Assembly: GCA_013213985.1 (NCBI GenBank)
Contig: JABSSP010000033.1
Coordinates: 1-7,954 of the forward strand
Direction: 5' to 3'
From: Candidatus Babelota bacterium
GTDB taxonomy: Bacteria > Babelota > Babeliae > Babelales > Vermiphilaceae
Length of the DNA stretch: 7,954 nt
The notes beneath the pieces are model-generated. The model was given only the letters and a program-made list of their open reading frames with translations. It was not told the DNA's origin and made no database searches. Shown here piece after piece: positions 7,457 through 7,954 of this stretch (positions within the stretch are counted from its first letter, which is position 1; each line of letters opens with the position of its first letter). Position numbers and translations under genes: made by a program.

Positions 7457-7470
7457 AAAAATGATATTCT
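7442..7470 (+). promoter_or_regulatory. Possible extended -10 promoter for tRNA-Arg(CCU)
   Basis: A -35-like GTGACG (7442-7447, 4 of 6), a 17-base spacer and TATTCT (7465-7470, 4 of 6) preceded by TGA, giving a TGn extended -10. Transcription would start near 7477, about 8 bases before the tRNA. An overlapping TCTAAT (7468-7473, 5 of 6) lacks a well-placed -35. Confidence 0.4.
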
Positions 7471-7484
7471 AATTACTGTGTTGG

Positions 7485-7561
7485 GCGCCCGTAGCTCAGT
7501 AGGATAGAGCAACAGATTCCTAATCTGTAGGCCACAGGTTCGAATCCTGTCGGGCGCACCA
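7485..7561 (+). tRNA. tRNA-Arg (anticodon CCU)
   Basis: A complete 77-base cloverleaf with encoded CCA (7559-7561). Perfect acceptor stem GCGCCCG/CGGGCGC, D stem GCTC/GAGC, anticodon stem ACAGA/TCTGT with loop TTCCTAA and anticodon CCT at 7519-7521, T stem ACAGG/CCTGT around TTCGAAT. It reads the arginine codon AGG. By my count it matches the other arginine tRNA here at about 57 of 77 positions. An 8-base sequence just upstream (7445-7452) is complementary to its first eight bases (7485-7492). Confidence 0.97.
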
Positions 7562-7596
7562 GTCATTTCTGAAGGAAATGCCTGGCAGGCCAGTCT
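7562..7596 (+). repeat. tRNA trailer hairpin repeat, copy B
   Basis: This is the second copy of the block at 2409-2443, again starting directly after the tRNA CCA. The hairpin at 7564-7580 is CATTTC, loop TGAAG, GAAATG, six perfect pairs. It extends through a T-C mismatch to CCAG (7559-7562, including the tRNA CCA) paired with CTGG (7582-7585). The same CTGG can instead pair with CCAG at 7590-7593. The hairpin is almost the exact reverse complement of the copy A hairpin. Confidence 0.85.
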
Positions 7597-7610
7597 ATAA
7601 TTGAAAAGAA

Positions 7611-7785
7611 CTTCGTCCTGTGTGCGACGTAGCCGAAGGCGAAGACGTATGGCAAGCCAGTCCTTCATAGCTTTATGCGAAGTAGGGGCCAGTCTTCACA
7701 AGAAATGTGCTCAACTAAGTCGATGTGTGGAATGTAGACTGCCCGAAGGCGGAGTCCGACCGAAGCTTTATGCGAAGACGGAAGC
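7611..7785 (+). repeat. CTTCG/CGAAG palindromic repeat mosaic, copy B
   Basis: With the trailer hairpin, this fills most of the 292-base gap between the tRNA and the lipoprotein gene. Modules shared with copy A: 7611-7627 (exact, 17 bases), 7642-7652 and 7753-7785. It also repeats internally: AGCTTTATGCGAAG occurs at 7669-7682 and 7764-7777, and GCCAGTC recurs at 7589, 7656 and 7688. Small GC hairpins such as GCC-CGAA-GGC (7741-7750) are present. The remainder, 7786-7853, holds only AT-rich sequence with TATTAT at 7819-7824 and the ribosome site of the next gene. Confidence 0.7.
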
Positions 7786-7853
7786 TATAAGCGTAGACGG
7801 GCTGATGCGGAGTTGAAATATTATTTAAATTTTTCAAAAGAAGGATGTGTAGC

Positions 7854-7954
7854 ATGAAGCGATTGGTAGCTTTTGCAGGAATATTATTATTAGTAGGTTG
7901 CGGTGAATCAAACAACGCAAAAAAAGATCAAGAAGGGAAACCAAAAGTGACACG
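7854..7954 (+). CDS. Putative lipoprotein, N-terminus only (3' partial)
   Basis: Thirty-three codons are visible before the right edge. The start MKR is followed by a hydrophobic segment and the lipobox LVGC with Cys16, so the product is predicted to be cleaved by signal peptidase II and lipid-anchored. After the cysteine comes a hydrophilic linker (GESNNAKKDQEGK) typical of lipoproteins. AAGGA at 7841-7845 lies 8 bases before the ATG, a good ribosome site. The functional domain is outside the window, so no role can be given. It follows the repeat mosaic after tRNA-Arg(CCU). No strong promoter is seen; TATTAT at 7819-7824 could be a -10, and read-through from the tRNA transcript is possible. 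Confidence 0.85.
   Translation, partial: MKRLVAFAGILLLVGCGESNNAKKDQEGKPKVT

Noticed and set aside
7219..7668. Minus-strand 149-codon open frame with polyproline
   Set aside because: It runs antisense through the tRNA (giving the DRIRTCGLQIRNLLLYPTELRA-type sequence well known from false calls across tRNAs) and the glycine-tail codons, which read as proline on the other strand.
7601..7816. Plus-strand 71-codon open frame after tRNA-Arg(CCU)
   Set aside because: It lies wholly within the palindromic repeat mosaic, has no ribosome site, and its Arg/Ser-rich translation only reflects the CTTCG/CGAAG repeats.
7813..7837. TTGAAA/TTTCAA hairpin before the lipoprotein gene as a terminator
   Set aside because: It is AT-only with six pairs and a 13-base loop, with no U-tract, next to the ribosome site; likely chance in AT-rich sequence.

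Overview
The window is an AT-rich bacterial segment with Shine-Dalgarno-like sites (GGAG or AGGA type), bacterial tRNA genes that encode their own CCA, and short intergenic gaps. Every protein gene whose N-terminus is visible starts with a signal peptide, a lipoprotein signal or a membrane anchor. Two tandem exported ankyrin-repeat proteins, a Deg protease with a plant-like C-terminal module, and the low GC suggest a host-associated bacterium. Candidatus Dependentiae (TM6) is my best guess, with other intracellular lineages possible. This is inference; no marker gene in the window settles it.

Layout. Positions 2-1540 (+) hold the 3' part of a Deg/HtrA-family serine protease whose start lies off the left edge. 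Converging on it, 1630-2172 (-) encodes an unrecognised exported helical protein with its own sigma70-like promoter. A tRNA-Arg(UCG) gene at 2332-2408 is followed by about 130 bases of structured repeat sequence. A promoter at 2571-2599 then precedes two adjacent genes for secreted ankyrin-repeat proteins (2720-4327 and 4353-4904). A second operon-like pair encodes LemA (4979-5545) and a DUF2207 membrane protein ending in ten glycines plus Ser-Trp (5552-7411). A tRNA-Arg(CCU) gene at 7485-7561 follows, with its own copy of the repeat tail, and the start of a lipoprotein gene (7854 onward) runs off the right edge.

Functionally this is an envelope and secretion neighbourhood: quality-control protease, exported binding-scaffold proteins, the LemA/DUF2207 membrane pair, and a lipoprotein. 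No biochemical pathway links the genes. The pairs 2720/4353 and 4979/5552 look co-transcribed; the rest are probably independent units.

The most unusual feature is non-coding. Two different arginine tRNA genes, about 5 kb apart, are followed directly by the same trailer. Its first 39 bases (counting the tRNA's terminal ACCA) match at 33 positions, while the tRNA bodies match at about 57 of 77. Nearly all the trailer difference comes from one small hairpin that is inverted in one copy relative to the other. The trailer can also pair with the tRNA's 3' CCA. Downstream lie shuffled CTTCG/CGAAG palindromic modules. I see no CRISPR array, insertion sequence, integrase or phage gene.
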